This document shows, in pieces, positions 49,250-61,200 of a stretch of 64,000 nucleotides of DNA (positions within the stretch are counted from its first letter, which is position 1; each line of letters begins with the position of its first letter). Made by a program: the position numbers and the translations under genes. Source of the stretch: Branchiostoma floridae (lineage: Eukaryota > Chordata > Leptocardii > Amphioxiformes > Branchiostomatidae). Location: assembly GCF_000003815.2 (NCBI RefSeq), contig NC_049994.1:13315039-13379038 (forward strand). The letters run 5' to 3'. The notes beneath the pieces were generated by a model. It was not told the origin of the DNA and ran no database searches. It saw nothing but the letters and a program-made list of their open reading frames with translations.

Positions 49250-52200
49250 TCACGTGACCTCCATTGCCAAGGTTGTTTCTCCTATACTATTTACAAGACC
49301 ATCCTCGTGGTTGTCCCTGGAAATAAACAACAGAAAAAAATCATTGTCAAAGAATGAGAAAATAAATATCTAATTCATATCATTTCTTGATTTATTTAAG
49401 AAACAACAAGTTAAGAAACAACAAACTTCTTAAAATCCGTTCAAACTCAATTTACACAAAAGGTATGTACGTTATTTCTGCCATATATGAACATGTGCAA
49501 CAACTACAAAAGGTAAATATACGTTCAAAGCGTATGCTGCGATTTTAGAGCCCTTTCTAAAGAAAGTGGAGTTGACATAGAGGACCTAGCAGCTCACATA
49601 TGGCCTCATTTGATCAACATTAACAATGGTAAAATTATTAATACCAGCCCACAGCCTCAGCTGTGGCTAAGCAGTCCTATACAAAATTGACAGTCTCTGC
49701 CCCAAGTTCATTTTTCTCTGGGTCCGCTTTTCTTTTATGATGCATCTCCTGAACTCAGGCCAATTACGACCAATGTTGATATTGATGTGATGCAAGCAAG
49801 TTTTTATGATCAACAAATTTCTGTGTTCATTTATTGTACACAAGACGAAATACATAACCATTCCTTACCTAGATATACTATCTACATTGTTGGCCATACT
49901 GTTAGACGTTGGTGCCGCGAGTTTTAAAACAGCTGCGTTGCTAGGGGCGACCATTCTGGCCAATGACGAGGAAGGATTTGGTGTGACTGCCCCGGCGGTG
50001 GTCGGTGTCGGGGTGGCCTGGGGACTGCCCGTTCTCGTAGTGGCCGTGACGAGGGTGGTGGTTGGGGGAGGGGGGTTGACGGGGACAGGGGGGGTCTGGG
50101 AGAGGGGGTAGTTCAGTTGTAATACTGCTGCAGGGGGGGAGGTGGAGTGTGACCTTGTTGGTTCCTGGAAAAAGATTAAAATTTGTGGCATTAATGACAG
50201 GATATATGAATACATACATATACACATTGATGTGTACATATTGACATGTGACAACATCTACATTGTACATATGATAAAGGAGAATATATATGAAAATGCC
50301 CAAATGTTAGAAATTCCACTAATAATTGTGAAAACACAGGTTGATTCCATGCTATATACTCTTTTGTAAAGTAAAATATATCTTGCACATTTATATCTTA
50401 CTTATGTTTTGACTTAATTGATGCATCTAAACATAGAATTGCATAATATAAAATGTACATGTTACGTCGGAAACAGAGTTTCAAAGTCTTGTTTTGGCTA
50501 GCACATGTAAGAAAGGAGTAAAAACAGTCTCCTGACCCCCTGGAATTGGTACCCGCACCAAACCCGGGCTGCCAGACCCAAAACCCAGCAACGCAAACCA
50601 CCACAACAAAAGCTAAGAGCCTTTATGGCATGGTCAGTTTGGCAGCAACCCCACTGTTACACACACAAACGCCTTGCGTGTAATGAGTTCTTAAATGTGA
50701 TTTTAGTGGAATCCTTGCCTATCAAAATGTCCATTGTGGTTTTATTCATATCTCTTACCTGACCCTGTTGCCTCCAGTACACCGTTGTGCGCAGATTCCG
50801 GGCCCTCCCGCAGCTTCAGCGAGGTATCCAGGTTCTCTGTGTTCGACACCACCGCCGACACAGCAAACTGGGCACTCGCAGAGTCCACCGTAAACCTGGC
50901 AAAAACAGGGGTTTAAGGTTGGTAATACAAAACATCTTGGACACAATGTTTATTTCTGGTTAGACAACAATCAAGGTAAGACAGTCATGGAAATATATGC
51001 AAGTTTGGTATTACAATGGGACAAAAACAAAGTTCAACAAAATCATTAATACCTCTTGTAGAATGTTGATATTCATAATTAGTGCTCTTGGCTTTGTTTT
51101 AATACCAAGGCAATGGCGGCTTCCATCCCCATACACCCACGTGTCACAGGAATGGCCTTCAATCTCACAGTCACAAACTCAGGGACACAGCAGCCACCAG
51201 TGGAGTAAAACCCTGTTAAGTCCCTTCCTAAGCTAAGGCACAATGATCTCCTTTCCTTTCTTCTTCCCTTATTTGCTCTTGTCCAACAACTTGAGGTGAC
51301 AAACTTCTACTCTGTCTTAAGAGCTCCTTTCCTTTTGTCTTCCCTACTCTGTCTTAAGAAACCTATGGACCAACTCTGTCACACCTGTTCTTACCTGGAA
51401 GTTGGTTGTGAGGAGAATGATTGGTTAAGGATGGTGGAGACTGCCTCGTCTTGCTGAGCCGCTAACTGCTGTTTCTGCATCTGTCAGTAACAAATAACTG
51501 CCGTTACCTTCACTTGATTTAACTTTCCCTCTTGTCCCTTTTGTTATACAAACTCAAAATGCAGAAGTTTTGGGATGTAGTTCACTATTGGTGTACGAAC
51601 GTTATTATATCAGTCTTAAAAGCTGCATATTACCAATCAGACCTCTCGACTGGTGATCAGCAATTTATGTGTGATCATATCCTTTGTAATTCTTTGTCTT
51701 GTTCAGCATAAATTTAACTGATGAAAATGGCCTGGAATACTGCTATTTAGATTTCCAAAAAGAGCATCTTGTCCAATTATACTATCAACTATAAAGATCA
51801 ATTAGATCACACCACGCAATAGTCGCAAAAGATTTAGTTAAAACTAGAAGACTGAAAGCAATCCAGCTAACTACAAACAACAAGAAACAAACAGATCTAC
51901 TCTACAGGGAGGACAGTCATAAAGAAAACAGTAATCCTTTCAAAAATTGATTTGAAAAAAAAAGGTAAGACAATCAGTGAAAAGCTCTGTCAAAGAGCAA
52001 TTATCAATTTGCAAATTGGAAAAATACTACAATATATGAGCCTTGGAACACACATTTTTGATATTCAGAGAATTTCTTTTGTACCAACAAATGGCCAGTG
52101 AAAGCTGTAAAAATCATTTCCAACTATTGAATTAAGTTTCTTAATTTTGTGACAACCATGGAAGTATTGTCATGGAGCATACATGTCAAAATGATCTGAA

Positions 52201-55200
52201 TAATTCTTTTACTGACAAAAAAAAAAGATAAATGTTACACAAAAGCAGAAACTTTTTCTTTCAGAATTTCTCCAGCATGAGAATTCCTCTAACATGATGG
52301 AGCTACTGATAGGCGAAAGCTGAAGTTGAACTAAAGATAAAACAGGACTAAAACAACACAAGAGGCTGGTCCAAAGCCACACATAAAGCAGAATGACTGG
52401 TCTCCCAGAACAGGCATAGTTACCCCGAGGTTTACCTTGACCAGCTCTTGTTGGTGGTCGTGGAACTGCTCGGCCGAGATTTCCTCGGGCGGGGAGGCGG
52501 GGAACGTGATGAGGCTGGACAGGTGGTCGCTGAAACTGGGCGGGGCTTGCGAGGGAGAGCTGTCGTCTTCCGAAGGGGGCGACCGCGGTCTGAAGTGCCG
52601 CCTTGAGTAAAACAGTGGGTTACACACCATAGCAAAAAACAAACCAGAGAAGAAACCTGGCAATCTATATCGGTACTGCAACATGTCAAAGTCCTAAGAA
52701 GTGCTGTCTGATCAAAACAACAACTACACACTAAAGCACATCTCCCATAGCAAGAAACAAGCTAGGGATGACACCTGGCAACCTATATTGGTACTGTAAC
52801 ATGCCACTGTCATAAGAAGTGCTGCCTGAGTTATACAACAGGTTACAAACCACAGCAGACTTCCTAAACTTGTTCTCCCAAGCCTTTTGACCTAGGAAAA
52901 CATGCATGAAAAACAGCTGAGTTCTCACCACTTTTTGTTCCTAATGTCTGTTAGCCAACTGGGAGGTAGTCCATTGGGAAGAGAACTGGAGTTGGAGAGG
53001 TCGAGGTCCTCTAGGGCGTTGTCGAAGGGAGTGAAGACTCTATCAAGTATTACCCTGTATGGGAAGAAGTAATTAAGTTGTGATAAACCATTCTTAAATA
53101 TGTTCTGAAAATACAATTCATGAGAGCAAAAAAGATACATAAAGATTCCTTGCTGACAATCAGGTTTGGACCTATGCCTTAACAATTTTACACATTGCAG
53201 GTAGAATGTCCAGAGCTTAACTGGATGGGCAATAAAATCTACTACCATAAATTTATCTACATGTATCTCCATAGAGACTTCATCTTGCAGTAACAGGAAA
53301 AAGAAGGTTCCCACTGTATTCTAAATTTGCAATTGAAAGAGCACTATAGTAGTAAATACCTGCATATTAGCCTGGTTACCAGACCCCAGTCCAATCTCAA
53401 AGATATCTATGAATACCATAGAAATTTCTGAGATTGTGGCCTAGTATCCAGGCTACCTGCATATTTGATATGTCATGATTTTGTGGTTAAGGGGAGACAG
53501 CATAAATAAATCCACCAGAGAGTTTTCAAAGTTTACTGTATGCTAACATACCTGCCACCTCTGCCGACTCTCCTGCGTACGAACCCCACACATCTCCTGG
53601 GCATGGACAGGGTTGTACAGGAGTATCTGTACCTCGGGTCTCCCAAACCACCCTCTTCTTTCGCCTCCCAGGGCCAGTTCCCCGGCGTGTCTACTCTCGC
53701 CTGGTAGTAGTTACAGCCTTTCTTTCTCCTGAAGGCGAAGGAGCCATCAGGGTCATTGTCCGTGTCCTCTTCTGCAGACTGTGCCTGTGGGAACAAAAAC
53801 ACATCAAACATGCCATCTTAGAATATCATAATTATCTCTTTTCAGATGTAACCTAAGCAATATGTGAATCATATTACTTTGCGAAATAGTACAATCTAAT
53901 TTCAAAGATGTTGAACTTTCAGACTATGGTAGAAAAAAAAATTGCAGTAAGCCTACAACTGTAAGAACATCCATTTCTAACTAAATGCTAATTTTTTTTC
54001 TACTTCCCTCTTCAGTCAAACTCAAAGCATAGTGCCTGAGACAAAGCCTAATACTTTTTAGATAACTAATAGATAATATATTTTACAGTATATTAATTTC
54101 TGTCATTCATAGCCAAGGTGGCTCACTCATTAAGGCTCTGGGATACACAACAGCAACACATGTCCTGAGAAAATCTCAAAATCACTAAAGTAGAACGTTT
54201 ATCGGTAGATTGGTAAAGGCCTTTGAGCTGTTTCCTTTAAGGAATTTTCCCGTGACTTACCGGCGAGACGTCCTCCTCACTGCTGGGGAAGTCGTACTTG
54301 TGGAGGTCCATGTCAGAGTAGGTGGGCGTGGTCGGGTGCGCCCTGCCGTGCTCCTCCTTCACGTGGGCAGCAGAAGCAGTTTTGTGTTTTCTCTTCTTGT
54401 ACTCGCGCTTCTTTCTAACTACCTGGACCTGCTCCTGACAGAAGGCAACCACTCACTCATGGGTTTACACATGAAAATCAACATAGACACACACTGTAGG
54501 CCATTTTCATGTCATGGAAAGCACTTTCGGACATCAAGTGATCTTATGACCCTTCCACAGACAGAAGGCAACCACACACTCATGGGTTTCAACATAACAA
54601 TCAACATACACACACTTTGTACGCCATTCTCATGTCATGTCACAGGACACAAACATGGAAACTATTTGCATTTCTGTGAATCGTAGGTAAAGCACATTTT
54701 CTAAGCCTTAATGAAAGAAGGCAATCATCAATTTATGGGTTTCAACATCATACTTAACATAGCCAAACTTTGATAAAATGTTTTAGGGACACCAACATGG
54801 CAGCTATTTGCATTTCTGTGAATTGTAGCTTAAGAATGTTCAGATATCTAGTGATCTTCTAACCCCTCCTAATACCCATGGGTTTCCACATTACATTCAA
54901 CATAACCTCAGTCTATTCAGCATTTTCATGTGATATCATAAGGACACAAACATGGATGCGGATTCAACTACTTGCATTTCAGGGAATCATCCTCAAGCAA
55001 TTTTGGAGAGAGAAGTATCTTCTGTCCCTGCCAAGTAAGGTCTATCAAGCATGCAAAACACTAAAAGACTACACATCCAAACTTGCTGATAAGAACATTT
55101 GAACATCTTATCACTTGAAGTACTGATTAGCATACATTTAAAGTGCTACTGTTTTCTTTTAAATACTTTGTGCAACAAGCTTTTTATTCTGCTGATGATT

Positions 55201-58200
55201 AATAGACAAAGAAAAAGAAGCTGTGGCACCACAGAAAGGCCCTTACCCCGTTTATTCTGTTCGCCCAGTCAGGCCGGTTGCCTTGCATGGCGGCGTACAG
55301 GGAACCATTTGGCACGGGAGACGGCGTGTACGAGGGCCGCTGGTGTCTTTGGGCCATCACCTCCGCTAGCAACTGGCCGCTAAAGTCATCCGATTGATAT
55401 CTACAGACAATAAAAGGTGTTGAGTTAGAAGTATGGTAAAATATCACACAAGGTAATTTTGTCAAGACTAGTCTGACCACTGCCACAAAAGGACCTGGCC
55501 AATATGAATACTTTTTGGTGACCCCTTAGACAATTTTCCTCTGGACACAACTATCAAGAATACTGTCCACAGTGACCACCTGTCTGTATAGACCAGATTT
55601 TGTTAGTCCCCTGGGTGGTTGTCTGACATTTGTCAGCCATTCTGCATGCAAATGTTGCCAAGAAGACCAGCACTTACCTTTTTTCTACTATTTCTATTGT
55701 TAGATGTAATAGCTCTCTTTTGCTCTTCTCTCTTCTTTTGACCATTTCTAACAATGTTCTGTGAAAGAGGGAAAAGACAAACTTAGTCAATACATTAATG
55801 ATAAAGGATATACTGGATAGTAAACTGGCAATTGCAGTGTTTTACTACACAAAAGGAACATTCTTTTTCTATCAAATGCTTGCCTTCAACAGTATACACA
55901 AATACGTTCCTTGACGTTAAGATTAGGGACCGTACGGCATTTAGCGAGGGGGGAGGGCCGGTCGCCAGGGGGGGGAGGGCCAAGCAAAAAAATATTTTGC
56001 CAGGGGGAGGGCCTAGCAATTTTTTTTTTACTTGGGGGGAGGGCCAAGCAAAAAAAAAAAATAGCTTGGTCTGCCAGCAAAATATGTCCCTTAAAATCCA
56101 AGAAACGGCGTTTCAGAGGGTCAAGATTTCAAAATTTTTCTGGACCTCTGCAAGGGATCGCCCGAGGTTGGCGCTCGGGATACAGTGAAAATACGAAAGG
56201 GAGGGGGCGGGGCTTATGCATGACGCCCTCGGAAACCTTCTTCATGTACAGAAATGTTATTAAACTCTAGATTAGTCTGCCAGCAAAATTTACCCCTGTC
56301 TTATTGCCCTCAAAATGTAAGAAATGGCGTTCAGAGCTCGAGGGTAAATATTTGCAAATTTCCCTGGATCCCTTTTGACGTGACCGGCCTCGCGCCTTTG
56401 ATGACCGACATTGTGATAATGTGTTTGGGGGGGATTTAATTTTGTATTTCTAAATTGAAATGCTATTAAAGTTAGCTTTGTTTGTCAGCAAAATATCTCC
56501 TCAAACTGAAGGAAATAGCTTTTAAGAGGGTCAAGATTTCAAAATTCTCCCGGACCTACCTTGCGATTCTTCGTGCCTTTGGCGCCGAACATGGTGTTCG
56601 GAACGTCGTTCTCAAAAACTTGAAACCCTCGTATTTTATTTATTTTTTCATAGAAATGTCATCTAACCAGCAAATTTTCCCATAAAAGCAATGCAGGAAA
56701 TCGTGGCAAAAAAAGCGTGGCATTTCTAAAAGATCTCCTGCAAGTCTGCGGTCTCACGCCCGCCGGCGGCTAGAGAGAGGCGACCGGTCTTACCCCGCCA
56801 TGGGAAAATCAGCGTCACGCGTCGGCGCCCCCCTCCCCACTACAGTTTTGGAAGTCGAATCGTGCTGTCGTTTTGGTTTTCATTTTTCCCCCCGATTTAC
56901 CGTAAGTTATTACCACCACAGAACCAAAAAAAAGTCCAAAATATATGTAAATTGTAAATAGTTTCCGTCAAGCTGCTCAGGCCCGCGAGCTTGCAGCGGG
57001 CGCGCGCCGCTTCGTGGCGCAAATCTACTAGAAATCCAGGTACAAATGCTTTTTAGGTGTTGTTTTAATATCAAAACAATGAAATAGCTTCTATGAAGCA
57101 AATATTTATGCCTCTATGAAGCAGATATTTATCCCTCTATTAAGCAGATATTTTGAGCCATTCTGTTTTCCTTTTTTTACTAGGGGTGAGAGATCTGCTT
57201 CTCGATGAAAATCATGAAAAAGTATGACGCAAAGCACATTTCCAAATGCTGGAGCGCAGTGTTTTATTGGCGTCTTGAATATTTTTTTTCAAAGTTGATA
57301 GGAGGGGGGAGGGCCAAGCAAAAATATTTTGTCTTGGGGGGAGGGCCTAGCAAAAAAAAATTTACCTGGGGGGAGGGCCATGCAAAAGTTTTTTGACCCG
57401 ACCCTCTGGCGACCGGCCCTCCCCCCTCACTAAACGCCGTACGGTCCCTTATAAAAGGCAGATGCAATACTTACACAGCTCTATTTAGATCTCTCCTAAG
57501 TTTCAGCATCTTTTCATAGGAAGCTTCGTCATTTTTCCGATTCTGCAAGGAAAGACAATGAGTTTAACAGTCCCTAGGACTAAACTAATAAGCTCTTGTG
57601 AAAATTCTTCCCTTCACAGCGCGTTTTGAACACCTGTGATTATACCTCTTTGAGAGTCAACATCAAAGATAATAGACAAGACATCCCTGAAAGATTTCAT
57701 CGGCAGATTTAATCACTAGATAAGTTCTTTGTACAAAACCAAGCGTGTATACTTGTTATGCCGACAGTCCATCCCCTTTTTAAGGGCAATACTGACTGAT
57801 ACTTCTTCGGATTGTAGCTAAGTACTAAAGTAGTTCACTACTCCTGTTAGAAGAAAGCGGTGACTGAGTTTGTATCCCCCCTCATTGTGGTTCATGACTG
57901 GAGTTGATTTTTTTTACCTATACAGCAGCATTCAAAACGATCATAGAAATGCGATCTAGTCATGAACACTTGGTTGAACACTTGGTTGTGTGCGCTGAAC
58001 TTTGTTACCAAATTAACTAGATATCTTGAGACAACAGCAGAGTTTCTTACCTTCCTGGTCTGCATCTTCTCCGTTCTCCTTCTGAAGGCCACGTACGGGT
58101 TGTTGGTCGTCGACCCGTCTCTCTTCTCCGTCCTCACCTGTGCGATCAGCGGATGGGGCTGAAAATGGAACAACTCGTTAGAAATAGATCTGAGACAGGT

Positions 58201-61200
58201 CAAACTTGGGTAGTTCCCTTAGAGGAAGCGCCCTCTGGCAAAACACACAGGAACTACAGCACAGAGACACAGACATCCACAGACAAACAGAAGCCAAATC
58301 AATACTTTAATTCCTTGGGGTGAAGTACATATAACAAACTATGAAAGTCTGCTTGAGTCTCTACAGATTTACCTACACTGATCACATTAATGCCTTTCTT
58401 CCATAAGTCACCACAAAGTGTATAGAACAGCCGTCTCACTTACATCCTTGTATTTCTCATCTACTAACACTTTCGTTTCTTGAGCCAGTACTTACACTTT
58501 TGTTTCTCTTCTTGAGCCAGTAGTCGTACACAGCCTTGATGAGATCATCATCTTCCTTCAGGAGCAGCTTGGCTTCTTGTAACGTGACAGGCTGGAGGAA
58601 TAGACAGAAATGATTTCATCAATTAATTACTGAAAGACTTGTTTACGATGACCATCGCAAACGGAGAAAACCAGGTAAAGAGTGGTGAAGGCAGAAGATA
58701 TCATAGAAGGGGTTTAAATGGAATGCTCCTCCAGGAGATTTACAAATTTCTACAAATCTCTGAAGCAGGTTGAGAAGGAAATCTTAACTCAAAACTCAAG
58801 AAATACACACAATTGATCATGTTTTGAGCCAATGTGAGTATTTTGACAGAAATATATTGGATGTAGCTGAAACAACTGTACATGACATGTGACCAAAGTT
58901 GAACACTCAAGTCACGTGTGACCTAGTAGCTCCCCTGTTTAATGTAAATGTTATGTTATGCAGGGTATAAGGGCCCACGGCTACAGCATAGGGTTGCAGC
59001 ACCCCTATTTCCCTCTTTAGATAAAGCCCTGATACATTCCACCCATCTGTTGTCCTGAGCCCTTCACTACCAACAGCCCCCTGTTGTAGTATCTTGCACA
59101 AATGTGTGGCCCAAGGGCTACAGAAATGGAGATTGACACGACTCCTATGCGTCTGTTACAGATGCATGGTTTTACAGTACATGATGTCATCCCACCCACC
59201 TGTGGTCCTGAGCCCTCCTATCATTATGCATCTGTTACAGATGCATGGTTAACCAGGTTTTACAGTATATCCCACCCACCTGTTGTCCTGAGCCCTTCTC
59301 TAACCGATCCATCATCTCCTCGAACTGCTGGGGCTCCAGGGTCATGGCAGAGCTGCGCTTGTTGTGGGTGTTCATCCACCGCTCGTCATCCGAGTCCATG
59401 TCATACTCAGGGTAGTCCTGCTCCATGTTCAGCGCTAAGGGGGGACAAGGTGGGAGATCGTAAGGTTAGAATTATAAAATATCATCATCATCATCTCATC
59501 CTGTAAGAGAACTAAAGCATCAAAATGACATACTGTCCATGTTCAGTGCAGTGTTAGATCCAAGGGTACAAGTAGAGAGATTACAATGTCAGCAAAATTG
59601 TCTAGTCTTCACATGAATATAGAAGTGAGCTGCAGTGAAGCCATATTGCACCACCGAAAAAGCATTACCCCTTGTGTAAAGCATTATGCTTTTAGTTAGA
59701 AAAAGAATATGGTCATTGTAGATAGGTTCACAATTGAATCATTCTGTGGAAGAATTCTACATAATGCACTAAACACTATAAAATACAAACCAATCTGGAC
59801 AACATAAACACAGTCTAGGTGTGCATTAAACATAGAATTATACCAGTACTTGCACAAAATGATATATCTTCTTCTTCTACTATCGGCTCACTCTTGGATC
59901 CCATCTTTCTTCGTAACAGTAGTACCATTATTGGATAAATCCTATGTATTTCATTAGTGAATCAAGACCATACTTGCTCACCTTGTACATGTACAAACTG
60001 CTTCTGTGGTTTGAACTGTCCCTCGTACAGATCTTCATAGTACCCGACACCGACCTGCGCTGGTGGGGTGGGGATCACCAGGTTCTCAACCGCACCGTAC
60101 ACCTGCTGCGCGGACATGGCTCGCTGAAGATGTCTCTCCTGTATTGGGGGAAAAGTTAAGAGTCTTAAAACACACATTGAAGACTTGGGCTTATTCAATA
60201 TGTTTTTCCTATCCGACTGCTGCCTACCTGTGACAGGGATTCCAGCAGCAGTATAATCAAAAATGGATACGACGAGGGAGAACAATCAAGAGCCATAAAA
60301 CACACATTACATTTAAGACTGTCTGACATTCATTATTTGTCATGTACAAACTTAAAAGTGTTTCAACTAAACAAGACTAAAATTGACACAAAATTTAAAA
60401 ACTGCTGTCATCAAAATTGAGTTAAATGAACATTATGAACAAAAAACGGGTAATGCAGTTCTTTCTATTATAGAACTGGGTGGTCTTTTATTTTTAGAGA
60501 GAGTAAATCCGTCTTTCTTGGGACTGAATATCAAACTACATTACAGGCTATACTAGAATAATCCCAGAAAGCATCTAAGCGTACAAACCAGCATCCAACA
60601 TAAAGGTCAGTTTTATGGTAAATGTAAGAGTTTCACACTTCACTGCGATATTTTGTCATCTCAGGGGACCTTTCTCAGTACTGGACCAGTGGTGTAACAG
60701 ATTTATTAAAGTTCAATTTCATCTTTTCTGTCTTCTTTGTAGTGCTTAACTATAGGCTAGAAAACCCAAGTAGAATGGACGAATAACAACAAAATCTCCT
60801 TTAAAATTAAGCCACAAAACAACAAAGCATGGTATGGCATATCGCCTTCCTTCTTCAATTGAATACAGGAAGTACTGACTCAAAATACCAGGAAAGGAGT
60901 TAATACAAGCAAACAGTGACTCACGACCCTTGCATTTCATTTACAGACAAAAGGGACCGGCAACTTGAACTACAAGTGCATTCCAAAATATTCATAAAGT
61001 AGCATATACTACCTGTTTATACAAAAGCTAGACTGTTGATTTGTTTACTTTGCCATATTCATCAGTGAGAACAACAACTCTTGAATGAAAATGATTAGAA
61101 ATATACTTGTAATCACAGTTTTCTTAATCTAAGTAGCCCAATAGTAGTACTTATCACATCATACTAATGAAAATTCATATTAACATTCATAGATTTTAGC

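Noticed and set aside
50142..50163. Longer version of the penultimate EPC exon starting at the AG before 50163
   Set aside because: Joined to the previous exon in phase 1 it shifts the frame and hits a stop. The internal CTGCAG acceptor at 50127 restores the frame matching the EPC C-terminus.
55911..56270. Open frames of about 119 codons with Gly- and Lys-rich sequence
   Set aside because: They are read-throughs of the G-rich ends of the transposable element at 55926-57448.
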